Made by a program: the position numbers and the translations under genes
Part shown: positions 34,401-45,513 of the stretch, piece by piece
How positions within the stretch are numbered: position 1 is the first letter of the stretch
Layout: the number at the start of each line of letters is the position of its first letter
NCBI RefSeq assembly: GCF_000426365.1
Contig: NZ_AUFF01000001.1
Coordinates: 682,001-746,000, forward strand
Origin: Arenimonas composti TR7-09 = DSM 18010
GTDB lineage: Bacteria; Pseudomonadota; Gammaproteobacteria; Xanthomonadales; Xanthomonadaceae
Reading direction: 5' to 3'
Length of the DNA stretch: 64,000 nucleotides
The notes under the pieces: generated by a model
What the model saw: only the letters and a program-made list of their open reading frames with translations
Told to the model about the DNA's origin: nothing
Database searches by the model: none

Positions 34401-34909
34401 CCGCTGCCGGCCTCGCGGCAGCGCTGGGTCAGCAGCTCGCGGAAACCCGCCCAGGCCAGCGGCAGTTCGCGGCCGCCGGCGCGCTCGAGATGATCGTCGA
34501 GCGTCAGCGCGACGCCGGGCACGAGGTACATGCCGTAGACGCGGTGCTCCGGCTCGTCGACGCTGGCGCCGAGGGCGATGCCGGCAGTGAGCGCCTCGCC
34601 GGTCTCCTGGTCGCGGAAGACCAGGCTGATGTAGGTGGTCGCGGTGCGCCGCTTGCGGCCCTCGTCGCCGCTGCGCCAGACGCCGAGGCAGTAGTCGCGG
34701 ATCGAGCGCGCGCGGACGCTGCCGCCGGCCTGGGCATTGAAGCGGATGCGCGTGCGGTCGGCGCCGAGCAGCACGATCTGCAGCGCGTCGAGCAGCGCGC
34801 TCTTGCCGGCGCCGTTGGGGGCGATGACCGCGCTGGTCGGCGACAGCTCGAGGGTCTGTGCCTCGAACAGGAAGAACTGGACCAGGTGGACCCGCTCAAG
34901 CAGCTGCAT
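31478..34909 (-). CDS. jetC: Wadjet protein JetC (SMC-like ATPase)
   Basis: A 1143-residue SMC/MukB-like ATPase. Walker A (PNGAGKS) is at residues 31-37, followed by a long coiled coil of more than 600 residues in two arms around a hinge near residues 480-560. The C-terminal head holds the ABC signature (SGSGGEH, near residue 1010) and Walker B (LGLILLDEFGDKID, near 1049). It is the motor of the JetABC loop-extrusion complex that recognises closed circular plasmids. Its start lies 14 bp inside the end of jetB. Confidence 0.93.
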   Translation of the reverse strand: MQLLERVHLVQFFLFEAQTLELSPTSAVIAPNGAGKSALLDALQIVLLGADRTRIRFNAQAGGSVRARSIRDYCLGVWRSGDEGRKRRTATTYISLVFRDQETGEALTAGIALGASVDEPEHRVYGMYLVPGVALTLDDHLERAGGRELPLAWAGFRELLTQRCREAGSGSGPELHAGSERFLKDLLLRLRAAPAGQPDVAAYRKAFQNALNLQRVEDVDLFVRTLVAEDRPTDIARFRGLLQTFRSLKERIEQVVARIAAAEDVDGQYGKIAQQAARAASCRALAAEYQRDLLSEQVEQAENESAAASRRLGETRRALVEASSERTMLAEAHAQALARLQGSAGYGEQAQIDELAGRDRGELARLRRELTRGIGLVREQLAAVAKLGLPSIDAAAVAQAMAPWQHWHETLAALPAEAPLPWPAAALFDEAQRELAAVQPLLAAVEAQARALHTQVEDAKRRRAAAQQNQKRIAAGKAELHPDVMRLASYLADEGIAATPVCDLVRVRDAAWQGAIEAYLRSNVEALLIAPADEERAVRLYRSLGGARSVYGVKLALASAARRGPDEARPGTAAALLEGENADALGFLRRSLGELRCVDTEAELIASRQGLTRDGLLARGGGIERLRLPAASELKIGASDNRARLRVLHEEAAAAENELRRLEPALRELENCRRGLALLAEPGKLAQDLHDRIVDHRQVQRRWQDAIDSRAAAQDPDLLRASEQVRELAGQLATCDSRRDALIGKVAMDERAEADAQRLLAGLREQEERVTRDAVDAFRDPDVDPNLVERVREELDAKWPTLKERAERCEERAKDSDRQLDNLKPQAWGALAQYARDHVLELDLAPGDWRAARRLLAKELAQLRESELANYQREADEAYATATETFRSSVASALFDNFSRLKHQIATLNRTLRASPAFSNNERYQFHFEVASEYAELYRFIRRVAEIDGEDGLFGSAGEVPAAFRELIEDDAAKHGAVSALDDYRRFFHFEVQIRQDDRVIGSLSERMRSGSGGEHRAPLYVIAGAALAAAYGKTAANGGGLGLILLDEFGDKIDAQNARATVDYLRSLGLQLLLAAPDTAQGTLSGVLDSYIELFRDGDLLQVEHIEVGAAARALLLSDQFDLHPELLEAEVARITAGEAQV

Positions 34910-35525
34910 CGTCGTCCTCCGTGACGGCTTCTTCGGCGACGTCGTCGCGGTTGTGCTGGTCCAGGCGCTGCAGCCAGGTCTCGCCGACGATGTCGACGAT
35001 CGCCGGGCGTACGCGCAGGTGGAAGGGCTGCGGGTCGTCCGCATCGGATTCGACCAGGCGGGCGACGCCCCAGCGCCGCGCGGTGCGCGCCAGCGTGCGC
35101 AGCGTGCCGACCTCGGGCATCGGCCGGCCGACCAGCCGCCGGTAGGCCTCCTGCAGTTCCGGCAGTTCGACCACGACTTCGCCGAACTCCTCGATGTCGC
35201 CGCGGCGCGCCGCCTCGTCGTAGCGTTGGCGCAGCACCAGCAGCAGCAGGGTCTCGTCGAGCGTCACCGGCACGCCCTCGGCACGCGCCGGCAGCGCGAC
35301 CACGTAGCGGTAATGCGCATTGCGCTCCAGGCGGACGCCGAGCGGCGCCAGCACCGCGGCGAATTCGGCGAAGTAGGCTTCGACCAGGTGATAGGCCGAA
35401 CGGCTGCCGCGGTCACTGGCATAGAGCACCTGTTCGGTGACCAGGCGATAGGCGGCGCGCTCGAAATCGGCCGGTGCGTACAGGCCATTCGAGTGTTGCG
35501 AAAGGACGTTCCAGCTGCGGCTCAT
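34896..35525 (-). CDS. jetB: Wadjet protein JetB (MukE/MksE-like, DUF4194)
   Basis: A 209-residue tandem winged-helix protein of the MksE/DUF4194 kind, with FERAAYRLVTEQVLYASD, VEAYFAEFAAVLAPLGVRLERNAHYRYVVAL in part, then LDETLLLLVLRQRYDEA. It would bind the JetA kleisin in the SMC complex. It overlaps jetA upstream by four bases (ATGA) and jetC downstream by 14. The end is acidic (EEAVTEDDDAAA). Confidence 0.88.
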   Translation of the reverse strand: MSRSWNVLSQHSNGLYAPADFERAAYRLVTEQVLYASDRGSRSAYHLVEAYFAEFAAVLAPLGVRLERNAHYRYVVALPARAEGVPVTLDETLLLLVLRQRYDEAARRGDIEEFGEVVVELPELQEAYRRLVGRPMPEVGTLRTLARTARRWGVARLVESDADDPQPFHLRVRPAIVDIVGETWLQRLDQHNRDDVAEEAVTEDDDAAA

Positions 35526-36955
35526 GCGGACTTCCGGAGGCGGTGGATGACGAAGCGCGGGGCGCGCAGCCAGCCGTTGTCGGCGCGCTCGCCGGCATCG
35601 GTGAGTTCGACGCGGAAGCCGCGCGCGAGACGGCTCAGCGGATCGTCGCGACGCAGGCCGCCGATGCGCCGGCTGCGCAGCGCCAGGGTCAGCAGGGTCT
35701 GGTAGGCGCGCAGGTCGGCGATGCCGGTGATCGACAGCGCGATCGAATCGACCTGCCCTTCCGCCGGCAAATGGCGGCCGACGTAGCGCGCCATGTCCTC
35801 GGCGGTGACCAGGCGGGCGCGGTTGATCCGCCGCAGCAGCGCCAGACGCGCCTGTTGCTCCGGCGTCGGGCGCACCACCGCGTTGGCGCTGCGCTCGATC
35901 GCGCCGGGGCGGCGGCGCGCCGGTCGCAGCTGTTCCTCGTCCATCAGCGGGCCGGGCGCCACCTGCACGCGCAGCGCGTCCTCCGGTGCGGCCAGCGCGC
36001 CGCGGACGGCACGCGCGATCAGCACGTCCAGGCGTGCCGGCGCGCGCAGGCGGTAGTCGAGGAAGGCCAGCGCGCGCCGGTTGGCGTGGCGGATGTCCTC
36101 GTCGAGGCGGGCCAGGTACTCGTCGATGCGGTCGAGCTCGTGCAGGCGGCGCAGGCTGCGCGCCATGCGCGACTCGGCGCGGGTGGCGTCGCCGCCGGTG
36201 GCGTGTTCGCGGTACCAGGCCAGCAGCCCGGTGCGGCGTTCGCCCTCGTCCAGCGAACGCGCCATCGCCAGGATCGCGCTGCGGCGGGCGAGCGGATGGT
36301 CGACCTTGTGCAGGTCGGCGTAGTCGCCGATGAAGAAGCCGGCGATGTAGCGCTCGAACCAGATCCGGGCGAACTGCGCGGTGCTGTCGGCGCGGGCGAT
36401 CTCCGGCAGCAGGTCGCGCACGCGCAGGCTCATCGAACTCAGCGAGACCAGCAGGCGGCGGGCCTGGTCGGCGGCTTCGTCGAGGGCGTCGCCGGCGGCC
36501 TTGCCGTCGACGACCTGCTGCAGCTGAAGCTCGATCGAGCGCACCTTCGCCGACACATAGGTCGGTCCGTGTTCGGCGAACTCGACGAGCGTGGCGAGGA
36601 ACTGCGCGACCAGCGGCGGCATCGTCACCATCTCGCGGGCGCCGAAACGTTCCTGGCGCAACCAGCCGGAGGCACGGAAGCGCTCGTAGATGGCGTTCGC
36701 GCGCACCGGCAGCGGGGTATCGGGCGCCTGCCCGTCCTCGTCTTCCCAGGGATCGTCGCCGAGCAGCCAGCGCTCGATCGCGGCGGTGATTTCGCGCCGC
36801 GGCAGACCGACCGGTGGCGCCAGCGGCGCGTCGGGACCGAAGAACTCGTCGTAGAGCCGGCACAGCAGCGCCCAGTGATGGCGGCGGTTCGGCGAGGCGA
36901 GCGGGCCGAAGATGCCGCCGGGGAGCACTTCGAACAGCGGGGCGGGTTCCTGCAT
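35522..36955 (-). CDS. jetA: Wadjet protein JetA (kleisin, MukF/MksF-like)
   Basis: A 477-residue, mostly helical protein opening with LFEVLPGGIFGPLASPNRRHH in part, a form found in JetA proteins of the DUF5716 sort, and unlike the DUF3375 JetA of the type I systems as I recall them. It would be the kleisin that bridges the JetC heads and recruits JetB. It is first in the operon and ATG 36955 is 48 bp beyond the CCA end of tRNA-Ser, with no clear promoter of its own, so read-through from the tRNA is possible. Confidence 0.85.
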   Translation of the reverse strand: MQEPAPLFEVLPGGIFGPLASPNRRHHWALLCRLYDEFFGPDAPLAPPVGLPRREITAAIERWLLGDDPWEDEDGQAPDTPLPVRANAIYERFRASGWLRQERFGAREMVTMPPLVAQFLATLVEFAEHGPTYVSAKVRSIELQLQQVVDGKAAGDALDEAADQARRLLVSLSSMSLRVRDLLPEIARADSTAQFARIWFERYIAGFFIGDYADLHKVDHPLARRSAILAMARSLDEGERRTGLLAWYREHATGGDATRAESRMARSLRRLHELDRIDEYLARLDEDIRHANRRALAFLDYRLRAPARLDVLIARAVRGALAAPEDALRVQVAPGPLMDEEQLRPARRRPGAIERSANAVVRPTPEQQARLALLRRINRARLVTAEDMARYVGRHLPAEGQVDSIALSITGIADLRAYQTLLTLALRSRRIGGLRRDDPLSRLARGFRVELTDAGERADNGWLRAPRFVIHRLRKSA

Positions 36956-37002
36956 GGCGTGTCCGGATCGACGTTGGTGCCTGCCGAGGCGGAGGCCAGG
37001 GG

Positions 37003-37092
37003 TGGCGGAGAGAGTGGGATTCGAACCCACGGAAGGGGTTAGCCTTCGGCGGTTTTCAAGACCGCTGCCTTAAACCACTCGGCCATCTCTCC
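37003..37092 (-). tRNA. tRNA-Ser (anticodon UGA)
   Basis: A 90-nt type II tRNA with a GGAGAGA/TCTCTCC acceptor stem, a long variable arm, the T-loop GTTCGAATC and the anticodon loop CTTGAAA giving UGA. The CCA end is encoded (TGG at 37003-37005 on the plus strand). It is downstream of serS and the LysR gene on the same strand, and its 3' end faces the jet operon. Confidence 0.96.
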
Positions 37093-37100
37093 GGATTGGT

Positions 37101-37187
37101 ATCGCGCCTGAAGGCGCTCCTACGGTGAAGCATCGCGCCTGAAGGCGCTCCTACGGGGTGGGGCATCGCGCCTGAAGGCGCTCCTAC
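37101..37187. repeat. Three direct copies of a 23-bp REP-type palindrome
   Basis: The unit ATCGCGCCTGAAGGCGCTCCTAC occurs at 37101-37123, 37132-37154 and 37165-37187, all in the same orientation. Each holds the small palindrome GCGCCTGAAGGCGC. They fill the gap between the LysR stop and tRNA-Ser. Confidence 0.92.
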
Positions 37188-37196
37188 AGGGGTGGG

Positions 37197-40751
<3,555 letters not shown>

Positions 40752-40855
40752 GGCGCGAGTCTAGCGCGGCCGCCGGGCGGCGCCGCGTGAGCACACGGGA
40801 AGCGTCGCCGGCGCGCTGCACCTACACTGGGCGCCGTCTTCCTGCGGCGCCTGCC

Positions 40856-41578
40856 ATGAGCGATGTTCCCCAACCGACGCGGCGCCTCGACCGTTGCGTG
40901 ATCGAACTCACCGGCTGTTCGCGCCGCGAGGCGGAGAACTTCATCGCCGGCGGCTGGGTGCGGGTCGACGGCGAGGTCGTCGAACAACCGCAGTTCCCGG
41001 TCACCGGCCAGGCGGTGACGCTCGACCCCGGCGCCAGCGCCGCGCCCGCCGAGGCCGCGACGATGCTGCTGCACCAGCCGGCCGGGCTCGATGCCGCGGC
41101 GGCGCTCGCGGTGGTGACGCCGGAATCGCGCTGGGACGAGGATCCAAGCGGCTGGCGGCTGCTGCACCGGCACTTCCACCGGCTGCAGGCGGCGATGCCG
41201 CTACCGCCCGGCGCCAGCGGCCTGGCGGTGTTCAGCCAGGACCACCGCGTGCTGCGCCATCTCGCCGACGCCGGCTCGCGGCTCGAGCAGGAGTGGCTGG
41301 TCGACGTCGAGGGCGAGCTGTCGCCCTACGGCTGGAAGCGGCTCAGCGGCGGCACGACGTTCGCCGGCTGGCCGGTGGCACCGTTCAAGGTCAGCTGGCA
41401 GAGCGAGCAGCGCCTGCGCTTCGCGATCAAGGGCGTGCGCCCCGGCCTGCTCGACTGGCTGTGCGCCGAGGTCGGGCTGCGCGCGACCGCGTCGCGCCGG
41501 CTGCGCATCGGCCGCATCGCGCTGGCGAAGATGCCGCCGGCGACCTGGCGCTACCTACCCCCTTCCGACCGCTTCTGA
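40856..41578 (+). CDS. RsuA/RluF-like S4-domain protein lacking the catalytic aspartate
   Basis: A 240-residue protein. The N-terminal S4 RNA-binding domain is intact (RRLDRCVIELTGCSRREAENFI core at about residues 9-30). The C-terminal part follows the RsuA/RluF outline (LLHQPAG for the LNKP motif, ASGLAVFSQD for the SGLLLFTxD motif), but the GRLD segment with the catalytic aspartate is replaced by LPPG, and the R-Q-I-R-R-M motif is GLLDWL. It therefore probably binds rRNA without making pseudouridine. It is not truncated. The M14 peptidase follows directly. Confidence 0.75.
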   Translation: MSDVPQPTRRLDRCVIELTGCSRREAENFIAGGWVRVDGEVVEQPQFPVTGQAVTLDPGASAAPAEAATMLLHQPAGLDAAAALAVVTPESRWDEDPSGWRLLHRHFHRLQAAMPLPPGASGLAVFSQDHRVLRHLADAGSRLEQEWLVDVEGELSPYGWKRLSGGTTFAGWPVAPFKVSWQSEQRLRFAIKGVRPGLLDWLCAEVGLRATASRRLRIGRIALAKMPPATWRYLPPSDRF

Positions 41579-41585
41579 GGTGAGC

Positions 41586-43364
41586 ATGAGCCGTCCGTTC
41601 CGCTTCGCCGCCGCGACCCTCGTCGCGATGACCCTGGCCACGCCGCTGGCGGCGAACCCGCCGGCCTCGCCGACCACCGCGTCGGAGCGCAGCGGCTTCG
41701 AGCGCACCGGGCGCTACGACGAAGTGATCGCGCTGTGCGATCAGTTCGCCCGCGGCTGGCCGACGGCGGTGCGTTGCGAGGATTTCGGCACCACGCCGGA
41801 AGGCCGGCCGATGAAGGTGCTCGTCGTCTCGCGCAGCGGCGCGCTGACGCCGGACGCGGTGCGCGCGCGCGGCATTCCGGTGGTGCTGATGCAGGGCGGC
41901 ATCCACGCCGGCGAGATCGACGGCAAGGACGCCGGCTTCCTCGCCCTGCGCGAGGTGCTGCGCGGCGAAGCCGCGAAAGGCGCGCTCGACGACCTGGTCT
42001 GGCTGTTCGTGCCGGTGTTCAACGTCGACGGCCACGAGCGCTTCGGCGCCTGGAACCGCCCGAACCAGCGTGGCCCCGTCGAGATGGGCTGGCGTTCGAC
42101 CGCGCAGAACTACAACCTCAACCGCGATTACCTGAAGGCCGACACGCCGGAGATGCGGGCGATGCTCGCCCTGGTCGAGCGCTGGGATCCGCTGCTGGTG
42201 GTCGATCTGCACGCGACGGACGGCGCCCAGTTCGAACACGACATCTCGATCACCGGCGAACCGGTGAACGCCGGTGATCCGGCGCTGCGCGCCATCGGGC
42301 GGGCCTTGCGCGACGGCGTCGTCGCCGATCTGGCCGAGGCCGGCCACCTGCCGGTGCCGTTCTACCCCTCGTTCGTCGAATACGAGGACCCGGCGAGTGG
42401 CATCGACGACGGCGTCGCGCCGCCGCGCTTCTCGACCGGCTATTTCTGGCTGCGCAACCGGCTCGCGCTGCTGGTGGAGACGCATTCGTGGCGGCCCTAT
42501 CCGCAGCGCGTGCGTTCGACCCGCAACACCATCGTTTCGATCCTCGAACGCGTGGCGCGGGACGGCGCCGCCTGGCGGCGCGAGGCCGATGCGGCGGATG
42601 CGCGCGCCGGCGCCCTCGCCGGCGGCGAACTGCCAGTGGTCTGGGCGCCGGTCGGCGACGGCCGGCTGATCGATTTCCGTGGCTACGCCTATACGCGCAC
42701 GCCGTCGGAAGTCAGCGGCGCGCTGATGACGCGCTACGACGAGACGACACCGCAGGTCTGGCGCATCCCGCTGCGCGACACCCTGGCGCCGAGCGTGACC
42801 GTCGACGTGCCTGGCGCCGGCTATCTGGTGCCGGCGGCGCATGCGGCCTGGGTGGCGATGGTGCTCGACCTGCACGGCGTCGATTACCGCCGCCTCGACA
42901 CCGCCCTGCCGGCGCAGCCGCTGGAGGTGTTCCGCGCCGAATCGGTCGGGTACTCGCCGGCGACCGTCGAGGGCCACACGCGGATGACGCCGACGGGCGC
43001 GTGGGCGGTCGAGCCGCAGGCGCTGCCCGCCGGCTCGCTGTTCGTGCCGGTGGCGCAGGCGAAGGCCCGGGTGGTGGTGTCGCTGTTCGAGCCGATGGCG
43101 CCGGATTCGCTGCTGGCCTGGGGGATGTTCGCGACCGCCTTCGAGGCCAAGGAATACCTGGAGGACTATGTCGCCGAGGCCGTGGCCCGCGAGATGCTCG
43201 CGGCCGATCCGGCGCTGCGCGGGGAATTCGCCGCGAAGCTGCGCGACGACCCCGCCTTCGCCGCCGACCCGGCGAAGCGGCTGGAATTCTTCGCGCGCCG
43301 GCATGCCTCGTGGGACGAGCGCTACATGCTCTACCCGGTGTTCCGGACGGACGTGGCGCCCTGA
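41586..43364 (+). CDS. Secreted M14 family zinc carboxypeptidase-like protein
   Basis: A 592-residue exported protein with signal peptide MSRPFRFAAATLVAMTLATPLAA. The zinc site HxxE is seen in MQGGIHAGEIDGKD (near residues 99-112), the third ligand histidine in VVDLHATDG, and the catalytic glutamate probably in LLVETHSWRPYP. GAWNRPNQRG and YNLNRDYLK are typical of M14 proteins. The C-terminal 250 residues are a separate domain of unknown role. ATG 41586 has GAGGTG before it; GTG 41580 is the alternative. A long REP hairpin follows. Confidence 0.88.
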   Translation: MSRPFRFAAATLVAMTLATPLAANPPASPTTASERSGFERTGRYDEVIALCDQFARGWPTAVRCEDFGTTPEGRPMKVLVVSRSGALTPDAVRARGIPVVLMQGGIHAGEIDGKDAGFLALREVLRGEAAKGALDDLVWLFVPVFNVDGHERFGAWNRPNQRGPVEMGWRSTAQNYNLNRDYLKADTPEMRAMLALVERWDPLLVVDLHATDGAQFEHDISITGEPVNAGDPALRAIGRALRDGVVADLAEAGHLPVPFYPSFVEYEDPASGIDDGVAPPRFSTGYFWLRNRLALLVETHSWRPYPQRVRSTRNTIVSILERVARDGAAWRREADAADARAGALAGGELPVVWAPVGDGRLIDFRGYAYTRTPSEVSGALMTRYDETTPQVWRIPLRDTLAPSVTVDVPGAGYLVPAAHAAWVAMVLDLHGVDYRRLDTALPAQPLEVFRAESVGYSPATVEGHTRMTPTGAWAVEPQALPAGSLFVPVAQAKARVVVSLFEPMAPDSLLAWGMFATAFEAKEYLEDYVAEAVAREMLAADPALRGEFAAKLRDDPAFAADPAKRLEFFARRHASWDERYMLYPVFRTDVAP

Positions 43365-43380
43365 GCGCACCCTGCATTTC

Positions 43381-43443
43381 GTAGGAGCGGCTTCAGCCGC
43401 GATGCTTTACGCACAAAAGCATCGCGGCTGAAGTCGCTCCTAC
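43381..43443. repeat. Inverted REP pair forming a long hairpin
   Basis: GTAGGAGCGGCTTCAGCCGC begins the left arm and its inverse ends the right arm at 43443. The arms (43381-43408 and 43416-43443) pair over 28 bp with one mismatch around a short loop. It sits between convergent genes and supplies the stop codon of rarA (TAG at 43440-43442 on the minus strand). It could act as a terminator for both. Confidence 0.92.
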
Positions 43444-44780
43444 GGCAGGTCGGGCTTGCGGGCGGCGCGGAGGCGGTCGAGTTTTTCGCGCAGCTTGATC
43501 TCGAGGCCGCGGTCGACGGGTTCGTAATAGACCTTCTCGCCGATGACGTCGGGGAAGCCGGTCTGGTCGAGGGCGACGCCGCCTTCGGCATCGTGGTCGT
43601 ACTGGTAGCCCTTGCCGTAGCCGAGCGACTTCATCAGCTTCGTCGGGGCGTTGCGCAGGTGCATCGGCACCTCGGCGGTGCCGAAGGTGCGCACGTCGTC
43701 CTTCGCGCGCTTGAAGGCGACGTAACCGGCGTTCGATTTCGCGGTCGAGGCCAGGTAGAGCACGACCTGCGCCAGCGCGAGGTCGCCTTCCGGGCTGCCG
43801 AGGCGGTCGTAGGCCTCCCAGGCTTCGATCGACATCTGCAGCGCGCGCGGATCGGCCAAGCCGATGTCCTCGACCGCCATGCGGGTGATGCGACGGGCGA
43901 GATAGGCCGGGTCGGCGCCGCCGTCGAGCATGCGCGCGAACCAGTACAGCGCCGCGTCGGGATTGGAGCTGCGCACCGACTTGTGCAGGGCCGAGATCTG
44001 GTCGTAGAACTGCTCGCCCTGGCGGCCGAAGCGGCGCGTCCGGTCGGCCAGCACCTGCGCCAGCGTCGCCGCGGTGATTTCGCCGCCCTCGCCTTCCGCG
44101 AGGTCCGCGGCGATCTCGAGCAGGGTCAGCGCACGGCGGACATCGCCGTCGGCGGCTTCGGCGATGTCGCGCAGGCGTTCCGGCGCCGCCTGCAGGCCGC
44201 GCCCGCCGAGCCCACGTTCGCCGTCGTCGAGCGCACGCTGCAGCGCGGCGACGATGTCGTCGGCCGACACCGCTTCCAGCACGTGCACGCGGCAGCGCGA
44301 CAGCAGCGCCGAGTTCAGCTCGAACGACGGGTTCTCGGTGGTGGCGCCGACGAACAGGATCGAGCCGCGCTCGATATGCGGCAGGAAGGCGTCCTGCTGC
44401 ACCTTGTTGAAGCGGTGTACCTCGTCGACGAACAGCACGGTGCGGCGGCCGGCGTCGAAACGCCGCTGCGCCTCGGCGAGCACTTCGCGCACCTGCGGCA
44501 GCCCGGACAGCACCGCCGAGATCGCCACGAACTCGGCATCGGCGTACTGCGCGAGCAGCAGCGCCAGCGTCGTCTTGCCGCAGCCCGGCGGCCCCCAGAG
44601 CACCATCGAATGCACGTTGCCGGACTCGACCGCGCGGCGCAGCGCGGTGCCCGGCGCCAGCAACCGGCGCTGGCCGACCATCTCGTCGAGCGTGCGCGGA
44701 CGCATGCGTTCGGCGAGCGGTGCCCGCGCGCCCTCGCCCGGATGCGGATCGGGGAACATCCCGGTATCGCGGCTCGCCAT
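43440..44780 (-). CDS. rarA: Replication-associated recombination protein A (AAA+ ATPase)
   Basis: A 446-residue AAA+ ATPase related to clamp loaders and to eukaryotic WRNIP1. Motifs: Walker A GPPGCGKTT near residue 63, Walker B VLFVDEVHRFN near 115, sensor region GATTENPSFELN, then the oligomerisation part SALHKSVRSSNPDAALYW. It acts at stalled replication forks. It follows lolA by four bases on the same strand. Its last codons run into a REP element that provides its TAG stop. ATG 44759 is an alternative start. Confidence 0.95.
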   Translation of the reverse strand: MASRDTGMFPDPHPGEGARAPLAERMRPRTLDEMVGQRRLLAPGTALRRAVESGNVHSMVLWGPPGCGKTTLALLLAQYADAEFVAISAVLSGLPQVREVLAEAQRRFDAGRRTVLFVDEVHRFNKVQQDAFLPHIERGSILFVGATTENPSFELNSALLSRCRVHVLEAVSADDIVAALQRALDDGERGLGGRGLQAAPERLRDIAEAADGDVRRALTLLEIAADLAEGEGGEITAATLAQVLADRTRRFGRQGEQFYDQISALHKSVRSSNPDAALYWFARMLDGGADPAYLARRITRMAVEDIGLADPRALQMSIEAWEAYDRLGSPEGDLALAQVVLYLASTAKSNAGYVAFKRAKDDVRTFGTAEVPMHLRNAPTKLMKSLGYGKGYQYDHDAEGGVALDQTGFPDVIGEKVYYEPVDRGLEIKLREKLDRLRAARKPDLP

Positions 44781-44784
44781 CGCC

Positions 44785-45453
44785 TCAGTCGCCGAGCGGC
44801 AGCACTTCCGCCGGCTGCGCCATGTCGCCGACCACGTCGGTGCCCGGCGGCGGATCGAAGCGGAACACGTCGGCGGCGAAACGCGGGTTGCGCTGCCAGG
44901 TGCCGAACACCATCAGGGTGCGCTGGCCGAGGCCGTCGAACAGTTCGAGGCGGCGCAGGCCCGCTTCGTCGAGGCCCATGCGCGCGCGTTCGAACGGCGC
45001 GTCGTCGGGCTTGCGCGGCAGCAGCTCCAGCCACATCAGGCCGTCGGCGGCGCCGGCTTCCTTCACGGTGAACTGGCGGTCGAGCTCGCCCGGGTCGATC
45101 AGTGCGGCGAGCGGGCTGTTCTGCTCTTCCAGGCTCTGCCGGCGCACCGTCACCTGCTCGAGGTCAGGGTCGTGGATCCAGATGTGGTCGCCATCGGCGA
45201 CGATCAGGTTCGGGAACGGCTGCAGGTATTCCCAGCGGAACTGCCGCGGCACCTGCATCTGCACGGTGCCGGACGACTCCTCGGCGAGCTGGCCGGCGGG
45301 CGAGTGGACCTGCTGTTCGAAGCTCGCCGACAGGCCCTGCACCCCGCGGGTGAAGGCGTCGAGGCGGGCGCGCGCGTCCTGCGCCTGCACCGGCAGCGCA
45401 AAGGCGGCGGCCAGCAGGGCCAGCAGCGTGGAACGGATCATGGCGGTGGACAT
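44785..45453 (-). CDS. lolA: Outer-membrane lipoprotein carrier protein LolA
   Basis: A 222-residue periplasmic chaperone that carries lipoproteins from LolCDE to LolB. A signal peptide (STLLALLAAAFALPVQAQ) is followed by the LolA opening ARARLDAFTRGVQGLSASFEQQV (in part) and strands FRWEYLQPFPNLIVADGDHIWIHDPDLEQVTV, quoted by its core FRWEYLQPFPNLIV. ATG 45453 has GAGGA nine bases upstream. The gene lies in the ftsK-lolA-rarA block usual in gammaproteobacteria. Confidence 0.94.
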   Translation of the reverse strand: MSTAMIRSTLLALLAAAFALPVQAQDARARLDAFTRGVQGLSASFEQQVHSPAGQLAEESSGTVQMQVPRQFRWEYLQPFPNLIVADGDHIWIHDPDLEQVTVRRQSLEEQNSPLAALIDPGELDRQFTVKEAGAADGLMWLELLPRKPDDAPFERARMGLDEAGLRRLELFDGLGQRTLMVFGTWQRNPRFAADVFRFDPPPGTDVVGDMAQPAEVLPLGD

Positions 45454-45513
45454 GGACGGGATCCTCGTGGACTGCGCGCAGCTTGGCGGCGCGCGCCTGA
45501 ATGCGGGGCGAAA

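Noticed and set aside
30285-36955. Chromosomal MukBEF or MksBEF condensin
   Set aside because: The fourth gene has a TOPRIM domain with intact catalytic residues, and the gene order A-B-C-D is that of Wadjet; MukBEF lacks such a nuclease.
36956-37092. tRNA-Ser as attL of an integrated island with a matching attR
   Set aside because: No copy of the tRNA 3' end was seen near 30270 or elsewhere in the window, and no integrase gene is present.
37101-37187. Three regularly spaced repeats as a CRISPR array
   Set aside because: Units are palindromic, spacing is only 8-10 bp, spacers are similar in sequence and the same unit occurs at other sites; it is a REP cluster.
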